A stretch of DNA of 64,000 nucleotides from Danio rerio (lineage: Eukaryota > Chordata > Actinopteri > Cypriniformes > Danionidae). The translations under genes and the position numbers were made by a program. The notes beneath the pieces were generated by a model that saw only the letters and a list, made by a program, of their open reading frames with translations, was not told where the DNA came from and made no database searches. Within the stretch, counting starts at the first letter, position 1. Each line of letters begins with the position of its first letter. The stretch is from positions 39,139,501-39,203,500 of the forward strand of contig NC_133185.1 of the NCBI RefSeq assembly GCF_049306965.1, read 5' to 3'. Positions 1-12,171 of this stretch are shown here, one piece after another.

Positions 1-131
1 TCAATGGGGTAAAGGTGAACACGTCGGAGGAGATATATAATGCTGTGAGGACCAGCGAAAGCTTAAATGTGGTGGTCCGCCGGGGGGCCGACCTGCTCAT
101 GCTGCACATGACCCCAGAGTCCACAGAGTGA
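1..131 (+). CDS. htra2-like: HtrA2-like serine protease, last exon (partial, copy 0)
   Basis: The window opens inside the final coding exon of an HtrA2/Omi-like protease. The frame starting at base 3 reads NGVKVNTSEEIYNAVRT, then VVVRRGADLLMLHMTPESTE and a TGA at 129-131. This is the end of the C-terminal PDZ domain; family knowledge is that human HTRA2 ends in a similar TPEVTE tail. HtrA2 is a trimeric mitochondrial intermembrane-space protease whose PDZ domain restrains the active site. Unlike the homologous exons at 16605 and 55050, this one has Glu (GAG) where they have TAG, so the visible part is intact. The rest of the gene lies outside the window. It converges on the PIM-like gene at 886-3955. 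Confidence 0.85.
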   Translation, partial: NGVKVNTSEEIYNAVRTSESLNVVVRRGADLLMLHMTPESTE

Positions 132-885
132 CATCAAGTCAAGTATTTAGTAAGATTAAGAAATGGTGAGTAATGAGAAGCTGTCATAGTTGGAGATGTT
201 GTAAGAAAGGAATCATCTAAAGAGTTGAACAGTTTTAGCAAACGCTGGACATTCGTGTAGTAAACGTGTTTCTGGAAGCGTATGAAATAATGTGGATGAT
301 TCAGACTTCTGTACACTGGATAAACCTCAGTGTGTCTGCGCAAACTACACTATCAGTATTGATTTGAAGGAATATCACTGAATATTTTGTTTAGGATTGT
401 CATGAGGGCAACAAACACTCAACGACCTTAATAAAACTGGGTGCTCTTATTGTGAAAATGCTGATGTTTTGTATTGAGTCTCACATTCTCATGTTACGAT
501 GTTTGTATTTTAATACATTTTTCTGAACAGCTCTGATTTCACAATAAACCATTGGAATATTTATGGATGATTTGCTGATGTTGCAGTGACTGATATGTTT
601 AGGTTTTGGCTCAGCGCTGTACAGCATTCTGAAAAAGTGTATTTCTAAAAGTGCGCCGTAATGACGCCAGTGTCAACTGCAGTGTGTGTTGGAAAGGACT
701 GGATGCTGTTCAAACCTCATGCCAAATTTTTGTCACCCCATACAAAACTATTTTAAATCCACACAATCTGACAACACTGGGGCTAGATCACAATATAAGC
801 CACAACACAAGTGAGTTCAATAAAATATATCTTTATTACAGACATGTACAAAAATCAAATATACAAAACATTCTGCTAATGTGAC
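132..885. promoter_or_regulatory. Convergent 3' UTRs with poly(A) signals
   Basis: This 754-base stretch separates the HtrA2-like stop from the PIM-like stop. On the plus strand AATAAA occurs at 430-435 and 543-548, suitable for the HtrA2-like transcript, and again at 819-824. On the minus strand AATAAA reads at 837-832, about 50 bases beyond the kinase stop. If the plus-strand transcript used the 819 signal, the two 3' ends would overlap. The same arrangement recurs in all four units. No other coding signal is seen. Confidence 0.6.
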
Positions 886-3800
886 TCAGAACTCCAGCAT
901 GGACCAGTCGTGGTAAGGCATCTCTTCAAGAGGAATTCTGCACTCTGGATTCTCATGCAGACAAGCCCTCATCATATCACAGCATTCTGTGAAGAAGAAA
1001 TGGAGAGGTGAGGTTATTGTTATTATTATTATTAAGCTGTGTCACTTAATTGTTCTTTGATGAACATCTCACCTTGAGAGAGGGTAAATTTGGACCAGTC
1101 ATGTTGGAGGTAGTACAGGTCATACGCTGATGGGAATTCTCCATGGAGCATTGTGAACAGAAGAACCCCAAGAGAATAGACCGTCGCTGGTTTGGCCCGG
1201 TAGCATCCTTTTTCATAAAACTCTGGCGGGATGTACGCTTCTGTGCCTGGAGGAGAGACGTTTAGTTTAGCATCATGTTGAATATATATACCAGATGGGC
1301 TTCAGCTGTGCTAATTAACCAGCTTTCAATACGTATATTAATAATGCTTATGCACATTCATAACTAGTGTTGTCAAAAGTATCAACTACCAATCGATACC
1401 GACACTCATCACAGTCATATTTGCTGAGCATGTGAACACCAATGGCCAATCAGTGGTGTTTAACAGCGCTCAAATTGACTTGTTAAATGTCAGAATCGAT
1501 TGGTACCGAAGTCGATACTTTTGACCACACTATTCAAAACACCTACCAGAGAAGATACTGTAGGCTGATTCCATCATGAAGTCTCCACACCCGAAGTCGA
1601 TCAGCTTGACTTCCAGTGTGTCGGGGTTCACCAGCAGGTTTTGAAGCTTAATGTCCCGGTGGAACACCCCACGGTAACAGCACACGTTGGCCGCATAAAC
1701 AGCTTGCCTCATGATGGTATGTGCTGTTTTCTCACTGAGGACTCCTCCGCTGACTTCAAGGAATGCCTCCAGGTCCATGCTTGGACTAGGCCGCTCCATC
1801 ACCATGACGTAATGGTTTTTAAAGATCTGCCAGTCCAGAAGCTGAATAATGTTCGAACACCTGGAGCCACCGCTGGCCATGTTTGCCAAGGTGATCTCTA
1901 AAGGAAGTGGCTGGTCACATGACTGAAAACAAAATAATAATGTTGGTTTTCAAAGAAGGGTTTCTGACCACAGCCTGTGGTCTATAATAAATATAAGACT
2001 TTATAAACTGAACACAGCGAACAGAAAGTGTAGTCTACTCACAGAGCTGACATCTTGCATATTTGGGGTCTTCTGGACAAATTTAACTGCCACCTGTTTA
2101 AAGGAACAAGCGAACAATTAACATGTGCACGGAGATCATTTCATTCAGTCATAAATCCTGAACAGAGGATTCATTCGTCAGCAGAAATGTCCAAACAATG
2201 AAAGCTCTGATGATGTTCTTTAAACAGGGAACTTCATCAGAGGATTTGAGTCTACAAAAATGAATACCTGCAGACCATCCTGTATGCGAATCCCCTCATA
2301 CACGGAGCCGAAACCTCCTTCACCAAGCTGCTTTCCGAGTTTGTAGCGGCAGCTGATGTCATCTGTTAAAAATGAAGAAAATGTCATTAAATTATAAACC
2401 AAATAAAAACACAAACAGTTGAAGTCAGAATTATTGTCAGATTTCAGAACATGATAGTTTTAATAACTCATTTCTAATAACTGATGTTTTTTATCTTTGT
2501 CGTGATGACAGTACATCATATTTACTGGATATTTTCAAGATACCTGTGTTCAGCTTAAAGTTCTGAGTACTTAAACTTTATTGCTCTGCATCATTTGGGA
2601 AATATTTAAAAAATATTAATAAAAAATCACAGGAGGGCGAATAATTTTGACTTCAACTGTATAATTTTACAAAGTTTGATGAGCCTAAACAAATGTTCTG
2701 AACTCCAGCAATAAACTTACTATTGTCCAAGCAGGTCCCATCATCTGCTGTAGACTTCACAGCAGAGTCCTCTTGTGAGACCTGATCCGGTAAAGGGTTC
2801 CAGTTTTCATCCAGGGCAGAGTCACAGATGTCATCTGTTATGAGCTGCTGGCTCACTGGAAGTTCATTGTCCTCATCGGATGGTGAACTTGGAGGACTAT
2901 CAAGCTCTTGCTCCAGGCTGTCCTCACTGAGGGAGGATTCAATGTCTTCTGTGAAGTGAAGCTCTGCAGAGTCGTTCTCAATGACCACTGCAGAGTCAAA
3001 GCTGTTCACTTCCGGCTTAAAGTCCAAATCTTCGTCTGCTGGAGCATCAAGAGCTGGAGGTTGGAGAACTTCCAGCTCCAGGTTGCTCGCAGCAGTGCAG
3101 AAGAATTTAGAGCTACTGATGGGCTCTGCGTGAAGTTCATGGATCTCCTGCACACATAGCTGATCTAAAGAGAGGAAGGAACATCATTAATATGACTCTA
3201 CAACTCTTTTTGACAAGATATTTGAACAGTTCATTTGCAGAAACATTACTCAATGTGTTTTTATTAATGATCTTCATGGGTTTTCTGCATTGAATTAGCA
3301 AACAAGTAAACTATATATCTAAAGGCAAAGCTCACTGAAATAAAAATCCTAATACAAATAATTCTTATTTTTTCTGTTTTTTACACAAAACTACAAATTC
3401 TGAAGAAAATTCCTGAAATCAGCAGCCATTAACCTTCATTGTAGGAACACAAAATACTGTGGAAGTCAATGGCTGAAAGCACCTCAAACAGGTTTAAGGA
3501 GTAAATTATGACAGAATTGTCTTGTTTATGTGAACTGTGGCTTTAAGAAACTCTTTCTAAAATGTCTTCCAGTTAATGTTTATTTCTGATCTTTAAACAC
3601 TTATGTGATGTGTTTGGTGTGTTTAACAGTATGCTTTAGTAATTAAAAGTGCTCATAAATCTATTTTACCAACAACAGTAGCTCTTCTTCTGGAAAAACA
3701 GGCGAAGAAGATGGGAGACAATTTGAGTTTCCTCTTTTTCTGTCTCCCTGCCTGTTTTCCTGCAGCGACGGCCGGGTCATCGGTCATCAGATGACGGTGA

Positions 3801-3955
3801 TTCTCTGTCGTGCTGTCGGTGGGTTCGAGTGGCTCACACGGTTGTTCGTTCGCACACTTAACACCAAACGCTTTCTTCAGACGGTTAATCAGTTTTGAAA
3901 ATGCCATTGTATCACTGTACTGTTGAATCGCAGAAAGTACTGAACTACTAGACAT
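886..3955 (-). CDS. pimr-like: PIM-like serine/threonine kinase, unit A1
   Basis: Seven coding exons: 3955-3670, 3164-2721, 2362-2268, 2093-2043, 1922-1547, 1246-1073 and 986-886. All junctions are GT-AG with matching phases, giving 1527 nt and 508 residues. The kinase domain starts near residue 250: glycine loop LGEGGFGSV 256-264, VAVK lysine 279, the PIM-type hinge ERPSP 335-339, HRDIKLQN from 380, DFG 401-403, IPPEF 423-427, and a C-lobe ending HDWSMLEF. The ERPxP hinge is diagnostic of PIM kinases, which are constitutively active and phosphorylate basic motifs in growth and survival pathways. The first 243 residues are not kinase: exon 1 has a basic patch RQKKRKLKLS (71-80) and exon 2 is acidic and Ser-rich (173-198). 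The zebrafish genome is known to hold a large expanded pim-related (pimr) family; which member this is cannot be told. Confidence 0.92.
1365..1532. mobile_element. 168-bp hAT-like MITE in PIM-like intron (A1)
   Basis: The ends TAGTGTTGTCAAAAGTATC and, on the other strand, TAGTGTGGTCAAAAGTATCG form terminal inverted repeats. The flanks TTCATAAC and TTCAAAAC are an 8-bp target duplication with one mismatch, as expected for hAT elements. There is no coding capacity. It sits in the intron before the exon carrying the catalytic loop and is present at the same site in all four units, so it predates the array. Confidence 0.8.
2416..2659. mobile_element. Short non-autonomous DNA element in PIM-like intron (A1)
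   Basis: The ends CAGTTGAAGTCAGAATTATT and AATTTTGACTTCAACTG are inverted repeats of a very abundant zebrafish non-autonomous element. A longer relative lies at 27112-27616. This 244-bp copy is internally deleted. It occupies the same intron in all four units, so it was inserted before the first duplication. Confidence 0.75.
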
Positions 3956-3994
3956 CCAAAGAAGCTAATGAGAGTTTCTGCTACGTCAAAAAGC

Positions 3995-4018
3995 TTTATA
4001 CTGTCACTGATGATGTCA
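3995..4018 (-). promoter_or_regulatory. TATA box and CRE/AP-1-like site of PIM-like gene A1
   Basis: On the minus strand TATAAA reads at 4000-3995, 40 bases ahead of the start codon at 3955, implying a very short 5' UTR. TGACGTAG lies between the TATA box and the ATG, and TGACATCA, a CRE/AP-1-like octamer, lies just upstream at 4018-4011. The block is preserved in all four units (TATA at 20636, 40910 and 59042). The promoter role is inferred from position and motif only. Confidence 0.55.
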
Positions 4019-5781
4019 GAGTTCCACAATTCCATTTGGGATTACGTAGAGACTTTTTAAAACACAACAAACTTGTAATGCAGGCCCGCGCTAGACTGAC
4101 TGGCTCATTCGCCTTAATGTGCTCACACAGCCACCTGCTTATACACATTTTTTCCAATTATTAATTAAATTAATTTTGCACTTAGGCCTATGTATTTTTT
4201 CTGTCATGCACAACTTTTTCTGCGTTTTACTTTTTATTACAATTATTGCCATGTTTATATATATTTATACGTGTGTGTGCGTGCGTGCGTGTGTGTGTGT
4301 GTCTGTGTGATTTTTTCATTTATTTTGAGTAGCTCATTTCGGTTATTTTATATTTTCATTATCAATTATTTATCATTTTAACAGTATTATTATTATCGTT
4401 TATATTATATTTTATATATTATGATTATATAAATTCGTTATTCTTGTGAATTCTTTTTAAATGAATAATGCTTCAAATAATAAATTAAAAAGAAAAATAT
4501 GCAACAAAATGAAGTTATCCATGTATTACCTGAAACCGCCAGTAGGTGGTGGTAGGACACTGTCTTAAGTGAATAAGACATTTATTCAGCAACAAAGCAA
4601 CTGTTGTGTTTATGAATATGTCAAGGATGAATCGACTCTCACAATTTATTTAAGTCCACAGATTCATTCGCAAAAAATAACCCACTCTAGCCTAACATAT
4701 TAGGACTGAACCGATCTGAATGCTAACAGGTAGGAATAATGATCAAATTCTTGTGGATTAAACCTCTTTGTTGACATCAATTGCAGTAGATTTTATTAAG
4801 TTACAACAAAAGGTAGGTAATGGTTTTAATTGCGAACTGTACTTATTTTATGTGCGAACATGCTACATGCTAACACCATCACAGCGTTCCAGTCAACTAA
4901 TTTAGAGCTACTAACGTTAGTCAACAGTCCCCGCCTTCACTTTGTGAAAAATGCGAATTAAAAAGAAAAAATAACATAAATAAAATAAACAATTACAAAT
5001 TAAACCAATGAATATTAAAGTCAGTGTAATTAGATCTTACGTTTATTACTGTATGTCACACAGGCTAGTTAGCTAGCGCTAATTAGCAGTTGATGCTAAT
5101 GCTAACATTGATGCAACTTAATGTAACTGTAATGTAAATATTAATGTTATATTAACGGTACTGTAACGTTAAACTAATTATTGTTTTACTTAAAAGCTCA
5201 ATCAAATCTTCAACGTTAACATCAGTCAGATTGATTGCTAATTAAGTGATTCTGTTAATATTACATTTGTTTACCTTAATATTACACTAGATAACCTTAG
5301 GAACTATACAGGGAGAGGAATTATTTAGTTTTATATTACAGAAACTCGATATTTATTTTCTATATTTTTGTTAGGCCACAGTTTGAAATGCCATTCTGCA
5401 GGCTGAAATGGCATATTTAACACAATTAACCTTGGCTTTACTACAAAAAATACAGTCAGGTTTATTTTGTGTGGATAAATGTAAGCTTACTTTAGTAAAA
5501 CTATGTTTTTGTCTTATTGGCTAAATGGGCTCATGAAAGTGTTTCACATAGAAATGAATAAATAATAACAAATTTTTCTGCACACTCAAATTGCTTTACA
5601 CATTGTGGGTAACATGTTTCCCGAAAGACATTTTGAAATGGAAACAAGATTTTTCTTTCCCATTTATATCTTGACCTAGTTTGGTGGCTTCTGAAAATAG
5701 TTATAAAGAGACAGGCAAATGCACTGAACATTCTTATATTAAGCAATGTGTTAACCTATTCATTAATTAAAATCAATTCAC
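4019..5781. other. AT-rich upstream spacer of PIM-like A1
   Basis: No coding exon is recognisable. It holds the GT microsatellite at 4271-4309, AT-rich low-complexity DNA, and TAACGTTA-type short palindromes around 4910-5220. The stretch is shared by all four units, including B2, where array homology ends shortly after this point. Confidence 0.6.
4271..4309. repeat. GT microsatellite (A1)
   Basis: An interrupted (GT)n tract with GC interruptions, about 320 bases upstream of the PIM-like start codon. A2 carries the same interruption pattern, whereas B1 and B2 carry longer tracts, so it marks the A/B split. Confidence 0.9.
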
Positions 5782-7794
5782 CAGGGCCGGCCCAAGCCTT
5801 CAGGGGGCCCTAAGCAGGATTTTATTTGGGGCCCCTTTGGTGCAAACAATATGATAAATTATCATCAATCCTTGATAATTCCCACACTATAAATTTAAAA
5901 CACACATTATTGATTTTGTTCGCTGTAGCTGTGTTGCTTACATCATAAAATATATGTTTTAAGACAATTCTAAATATTATTCTGCAGAAACAACTTCCTA
6001 TTGATCCAACTTTTTATATGACTATTTGCAAAACAAACATACAAACATAGTGACAATAAAGATAATTTCTTTTTTAATTGGATATAAATGTTAATACTGA
6101 AAAAAAACCATATTGTATTTTGTAGTTCAAATAACTTAAAACATCTATTTACATTAAAATCAAACTAAATCAGGAAGCATTTTCTAGACATACTCGCATA
6201 TAAATCAAATTAATAAATATGTACAAAAAATTTTCAGTTCTCAGAAATAATTCTAAATTAAGTGATTTTTTTTGTAAAACAAATTAATCTGCCAATGAGG
6301 TAAGTAAAATAATCTTATTTAAAACATAAAACAATCTTTTTTTTATTTACCCTAATTGTCAGATTATTGAGCTTTTTTTAATGACAAATTCACATAATTT
6401 TGACAAAAAATCTTTCTAGAAAATGTTTATTGGTTTAAGAATTTTTAGATATTTGGACTACAAAATCACACAAAAACTATAAGAAAGAAAATAATTTTGC
6501 AGTGTATTACCAACTCTAAATTGTATAAATCAGAAGCTTATTTTTTTTAATCGCCAAGTTCATGAAAAAGCATTTTGCTGCTGTTCCGGGCACTGCTGCT
6601 TCAATCACGATATCAAAGATTCTGCGATATATTGACAGATCACAAGAAAACCAGCCACAATATATCACAATTTTGGTAAATGAAGGGGGAAAATGCATCA
6701 AAAATTTATGATGAATTTCTTTTATAAACACGCATTTATAGAATTGCAACAATGTAAAACAAGTGCTCATCTGTCAAACAAGCTTAAAAATGCTGATGTG
6801 CAGAGAGCAGTTTATGACTGAAGAGAGCACATCTCTATCACAGCAGCAAAATCTCAATTTAGTGGAATATGCATTTAAGAAAAAAACTGCCAAAATAGTA
6901 ATTTATTGCAATTTATATACACTTATTACAACTTGACCAACTAATTTTATGTAAACATGGAAACATTTTATGCTTAGCCCTGGTTTATTTTTAATAAAAA
7001 AAAATATGTATTCCCACTATTTTTTCAACTGATCAGAATGCTCTGAGAGGTGAGCACAGACTCCTCTGGGCACGTATGTTTTCAACAGTGGAGAACATTA
7101 GTTATTTACTCACATATTTAAGTTTTTTAATTCCCCTAATATTTTTTGCCAAAATACCATCTACAAGATTTTGACAAGGTCTGTAAGAGTGAAATAAACG
7201 CAAGGCCTTTCTAATTAAATGTTTATGTCCTATATATCTTTATATATTTTGGCGGAGTTAAAAAGTTTGAGCGCATAAGAAGTTGCACTGGCCGCAGGCA
7301 CGCACGAGCGATATAGCGAAGTAAAAGCGTGTCTGTTAGAAAGAAACTAGTGGCAAAAACTGGGGAGCTGGATGTCTGAAACACACAAATACATTGGCCC
7401 AGCTTGGACAGAAGAAAGTGTCTGTATGCCTGAGATATTCACCATTGCAATGGCTCATCTCTCAGACTCAGTGGTTTACATGACGCTGGTGTATGTCTAA
7501 TGATACGCCCTTACGGGAAGCGCCACCTGGTGGCGGCTGGGTGTACTGTAGCTAAAGCGGTTATCTGCTGCAGTCGGTGTTGAAAACTGATTAATTAAAT
7601 CAGATCTTTTGTAAATTTAGGTAAATATCTTGGCGCCTGAGTATGTATCGCGGTCAGAAATAACACTATAAATGGGCATATATTTTGTTCCACCACTAAT
7701 CCACAAATTAACAAACTAAAACGAAAGTCACACAATAATTTCAAGCACTCTTGGGGGCCCCCTGGTGGCCACGGGGCCCTAAGCAGCCGCTTAG
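5782..7794. mobile_element. hAT-type DNA transposon remnant, right end lost (A1)
   Basis: It starts with CAGGGCCGGCCCAAGCC after the 8-bp flank CAATTCAC. The right end stops at GCAGCCGCTTAG, joined directly to LINE sequence. In B1 the complete element (22459-25738) has a matching right end and a second CAATTCAC, so about 200 bases spanning the right terminus are deleted here. The interior is AT-rich and no transposase frame survives. Confidence 0.75.
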
Positions 7795-7796
7795 TA

Positions 7797-9960
7797 GAGC
7801 TGCAGTCTCAACGGTGAAGGCTGGAAGCTGGCCTCAGTGAAGACTAGTCTATCCCTGGTTGGTCACTGGAATCAGTCTCATGCTCTCCACTCCCCCATGA
7901 CCACCAGCACAGCAGCAGCTCAGGATACGGCCTGGTCCTGGATATGGACACCTTGGGATCATCTCGTCGCTGGTCTTGGATCCAATCAGTGACTCCGCAT
8001 AATCTAAAGACCTCGGAATGAGTATCCCCAGGTGGAAATGGAGAAAAAAAAAGAGAATAATTAACGTAGCTGCTGTTCATAATAAACAAGATGTAGAAAC
8101 TTGTGTGGAAACCGGCTAAGTGATGTACTGAGTGTATGCTTTACTAAACAGATAGGTCTTTAATCTTGTTTTGAACTGAGAGTGTGTCTGAGCCTCGGAT
8201 GTTATCAGGAAGGCTATTTCAGAGTGTAGGAGCCATAAAGGAGAAGGCTCGACCTCCTTTACTCGACTTTGCTATTCTAGATACTACCAGAAGCCCTGAG
8301 TTTTGAGATCTTAAAGAGCGAGTTGGATTGTAGCGAGACAGAAGGTTGGTTAGATAAACAGGAGCTAGATTATTTAGAGCTTTATAGGTGAGAAGTAATA
8401 TTTTAAATTCAATACGAAACTTAACAGGCAGCCATTGTAAGGAGGATAAAATTGGGGTGAAATGATCATATTTTCTAGACCTGGTAAGAACTCTGGCAGG
8501 TGCATTTTGTACTATTTGAAGTTTGTTAATAGAGGATGCTGGGTAGCCAGCAAATAGAGCATTACAGTAATCCAGCCTAAAAGTCATAAAAGCATGGACT
8601 AGCTTTTCTGCATCCAATACTTAGTAATTTAGCGATATTTCTCAGATAAAAGAAGGCAGTTTTTGTGACGTGGGATATATGATTTTCAAAATTTAAATTG
8701 CTGTCTAATATAACACCCAGATCTTTTATAGTAGAGCTAACGCTAACTTTGTATCCCTCTAATTGTAGATTGAGTTGCGAGATCTGCTGTGTACAGGATT
8801 TAGGTCCAATAAGTAATAATTCTGTTTTGTCTGAGTTTAATAGAAGAAAATTGTTGGTCATCCAGTCTTTAACATCTCTAATACACTCAGTTAGCTTAGA
8901 CAGTTCAGACATCTCATCAGGTTTAGTTGAAATATATAATTGAGTATCATCTGCATAGCAGTGAAAGCTGATCCCATGTCTTCTAATAATGTCTCCCAGT
9001 GGTAGCATGTAAATTGTAAACAGCAAAGGGCCTAAAACTGATCCTTGAGGCACCTCATACTTTACTGGGCTGACTTGTGAAGGCTGTCCATTAATATTCA
9101 CAAACTGGTAACGGTCAGTTAAGTATGACTTAAACCATTGTAGAGCTTGTCCCTGGACACCTGTAGACTTTAAGCGATTTATGAGGATATTGTGGTCAAT
9201 GGTGTCAAATGCCGCACTAAGATCGAGTAAAACTAATAGCGAGACGCACCCTTGGTCAGCAGCTAAGAGTAAATCATTGGTTATTTTCACTAATGCAGTT
9301 TCTGTACTGTGATGAGCCCTGAAACCTGACTGAAACACTTCAAAAATATTGTTTTCTGCAGAAAGGAGCATAATTGAGTAGAAACAACTTTTTCTAGTAT
9401 TTTAGACAGAAATGGAAGATTTAAAATAGGCCTATAATTAGCTAAGTTGTTGGGGTCCAGTTGCGGTTTCTTAATAATAGGCTTAATAACAGCTAGCTTG
9501 TAAGAGTTTGGAACATGGCCCATAGATAAAGAAGAGTTGTTAATGTTAAGAAGAGGTTCTCCTATAGCAGGTAGCAGTTCTTTCAGTAATTTTGTTGGAA
9601 TTGAGTCCAGCATACACGTAGCTGCTTTAGAACTATTTATGATTTTATCTAGCTCTTCCTGTTCTATGATTTTGAAGCACTGTAGGTTATTATGATTCAG
9701 TGAAATATTTACAGGATTTGGAGTATAAGCCAGTGCAGAAAGTTTAACATCTCCTATTTTCTGTCTAAAGCCTTCTATTTTAAAACTCTCTCCAAGACTA
9801 ATTGTTCCGGTTAATATAAATAATCAGTGGAGAAATGCATTTAGTTTTGCATTAAATTGGTTCATTTCGACCTGAAACGAGGAGTTTATTGCTGTTTCTG
9901 AATCATGTAGCGCTGTGTCTGTTAGATCAGATGATCGCATTCACAACACTGGAACTGAGT
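7797..9960 (-). mobile_element. L2/CR1-like LINE, 5'-truncated, broken (A1)
   Basis: Minus-strand reverse transcriptase of a Jockey-superfamily (L2/CR1-like) LINE. Visible motifs: NYRPILNLPFLSKILEK, HHSTETAL, LDLSAAFDTIDHNILI, QGSVLGPLLF and the catalytic YADDTQLYI. The frame is broken at about 9360 by a one-base loss (TTTTCTGC against TTTGTCTGC in A2), and near 8605 by a 10-base loss shared with A2. No endonuclease domain is seen. A 3' UTR-like tail runs from about 8160 down to 7797. Confidence 0.85.
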
Positions 9961-10967
9961 GGATTATTACCTGCTCTTCACACACAAAGTAGGCCTACCT
10001 GAAATTTAAAACGAGAAAAGGCTCAATAATACATTGGACAGATCCTTAACGCACTAATTTCTTCCCTTTTTACTGCTGTTTTGGATTGGAAGTGTCTGCA
10101 GATAGCGGAGGACTGCGCGCTGTCTCAGTGATGCATCAAGCACTTCATTCACACACCGGCTGATGTGACGTGTGCCGCTCTGTAGAATTATTTGACTGAG
10201 TTTATTCTTCCTAGGGCAATACTTTTAGGATAGTTTGTAAGCCTGGCTCATTGTGGTTAAATTAATAAAAGTGAAACTGACAGGCACAATATTAATTGTC
10301 ATTAACAGAAAATAATTTAGCCTCATATAGGTTACTCTGAAACTGTGAATATTTGACTGTAATTTTATTTATATCAATAGTTTATTTAACAGACCAGTTT
10401 GTGTTTTGATTAGGGTCAATAGTGGTTGCCTGTTGCAGAGTTCAAAGAAAAATCTTACTATTAAAAAGAAACATAAGCTGGACCACAACAGATCAATGTC
10501 TTAACAAATGCTCAAATAATGTTTCCTGGTTTACAGCAAGCATCATGTTTTCAGTTAGATTGTGTCGTCTGTCATATACAGTAGGCCTATACGTCTTTTA
10601 TTTTTACTAAACAAGATATATTGTTTGAGTTTATCACCATAGAAACTATATTATGCTTAAAAGAAAAATGGCACAGTATCGGGATCGCATCTGTATTGGT
10701 CGACACTCAGAATTTTGGGATCGCAATCAAATCGGTTAAAAAAAAATGGTATCGGTGAATCCCTATTTTTAATGAGTCATAGTTTAATATGGTAAGAACA
10801 AGGACTCATTTTATTTTATTAATTTACATTTTTAGTAAAAGGTCTTTATCAAATGAGTAATTTCTTTTTGAACTGTGTTTATTTAAGCATTGAGCTTAAA
10901 GAATCAAAAATGTATCACGGTTAGTACTTTAAAAGTGTGAGGTCAATATGATTTTTAATATTTTAAT
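9961..10967. other. Spacer with one DNA-transposon end (A1)
   Basis: No gene is seen. At about 10640-10765 the sequence ends in TATCGGTGAATCCCTA, the right terminus of a fish hAT-like family whose ends read TAGGGATGCACCGATA. No matching left end is found, so it is probably truncated where the LINE begins. The remainder is AT-rich. Confidence 0.5.
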
Positions 10968-11966
10968 GGCTCTACATTAACTTTTTTGATCACCAGCCTA
11001 TATGGCTAGTAGTTTTTCAACTTTACTAGCCACTCGCCATTTTCACTTTTGTTTTTGGGAAAAATATTTGCAAAATTACTTGATTTATATGTGTTGTGTA
11101 TGACTTTGTTCAATGAGCATGAGCGGTAGTGGTTTCATGGTGTTGCATTGTAATTGGTTATTATTTTAGGGCTCAACATTAAGGTTGTACCAATTTTTTC
11201 TCTAAAAAGTTTATAATTAGAAAATTTCAAAAACCAGCAAAATATATGTTATAATATGCACACACTTTTTATCAAATAAAACTTAAAAAATAATTATTGT
11301 CATGTAGCCTGTCTAAAACTATGCAAAGCTCTCTGTCCTAGCTTAAGGTCTCAGATCAGCAGTTAACTTTGCATAAAAGTTAATCTATTAAATCAACATT
11401 ACTGAAAAGAATGATAATTAAATCATATTAACAAAAAGAAAGCAGGTGAAAAACATACCGTGTGCAATAATAAAAGGATGATCACAAGCACACAGTTAAC
11501 GTTAGGCCCATTAATAATCTGTTCAAAGATTGTTTAAAGCTAAAGCTGAAACCGCTGCTGCATACATAAAATACCTTCTTTTTAAAAAATCTCGAGCTCT
11601 TGAAAATGGAGGATGTGTATCACTTTTTGTCCAGTCTATTTCAAACAGAACCGATAGCAGCATTGTGTTTCCAGTCAAGGTTGCTTCACGCAAGGAAATG
11701 GGATCGTGCACGCTTTTTAAAACTTGCGCGCATCACACAACATTCTGTATTCATCTGCTTTCTTTTGCTTGCGTGAACACAGTTGTTTTTGTCAGTCGGG
11801 CTGCTTCTCATTTCTAGAGGTTCATCCTTATTGTCGAACCCTGCTTTTAAAAAAAATACAATTTAAAAATGATTTTCGACCAACCAAAGTGACTAGTGGG
11901 AGTGGCTGTCTAATCCGCCACAGCCGAAGTCTACCTGCGGTTGGTGGGTGTTAATGTCAAGCCCTG
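10968..11966. mobile_element. DNA transposon remnant, CTAGCC-rich ends (A1)
   Basis: The left end GGCTCTACATTAAC with subterminal GGCTAGTAG/CTAGCCACT motifs and the right end GTTAATGTCAAGCCCTG are imperfect inverted repeats, with CTAGTG-type motifs inside the right end. A second AGGGCTCAACATTAAG at about 11170 may be a nested relative. No clear target duplication is seen and no intact transposase frame remains. Superfamily is unassigned. Confidence 0.55.
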
Positions 11967-12171
11967 GTGTTAACCCATTAATCTGTTTGTAGTGTATTTA
12001 TGCTACATACACGCTGTAATATTTCAGGAGTAACAGCTGCATACAAATATGGAAATAAACTCGAAATTGTGATAACCTTAGTGACATGGTTTTGTATCCT
12101 CAGATTTTTAAACAGTAATATTACAGCAACTAAAGAATAATTATTGTCAACATTTTTAGTTAAACCAACAG

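Noticed and set aside
134-343. Minus-strand 69-codon frame conserved in all four units
   Set aside because: It lies in the HtrA2-like 3' UTR; conservation is explained by recent duplication and no domain or splice context supports it.
1641-1901. Plus-strand 86-codon open frame repeated in all units
   Set aside because: It is exactly antisense to the catalytic-loop exon of the PIM-like kinase; the minus frame carries HRD and DFG.
2908-3159. Plus-strand 83-codon frame in all units
   Set aside because: Antisense shadow of the acidic kinase exon 2.
8698-8943. Plus-strand 81-codon frame inside the LINE
   Set aside because: Antisense of the reverse transcriptase frame.
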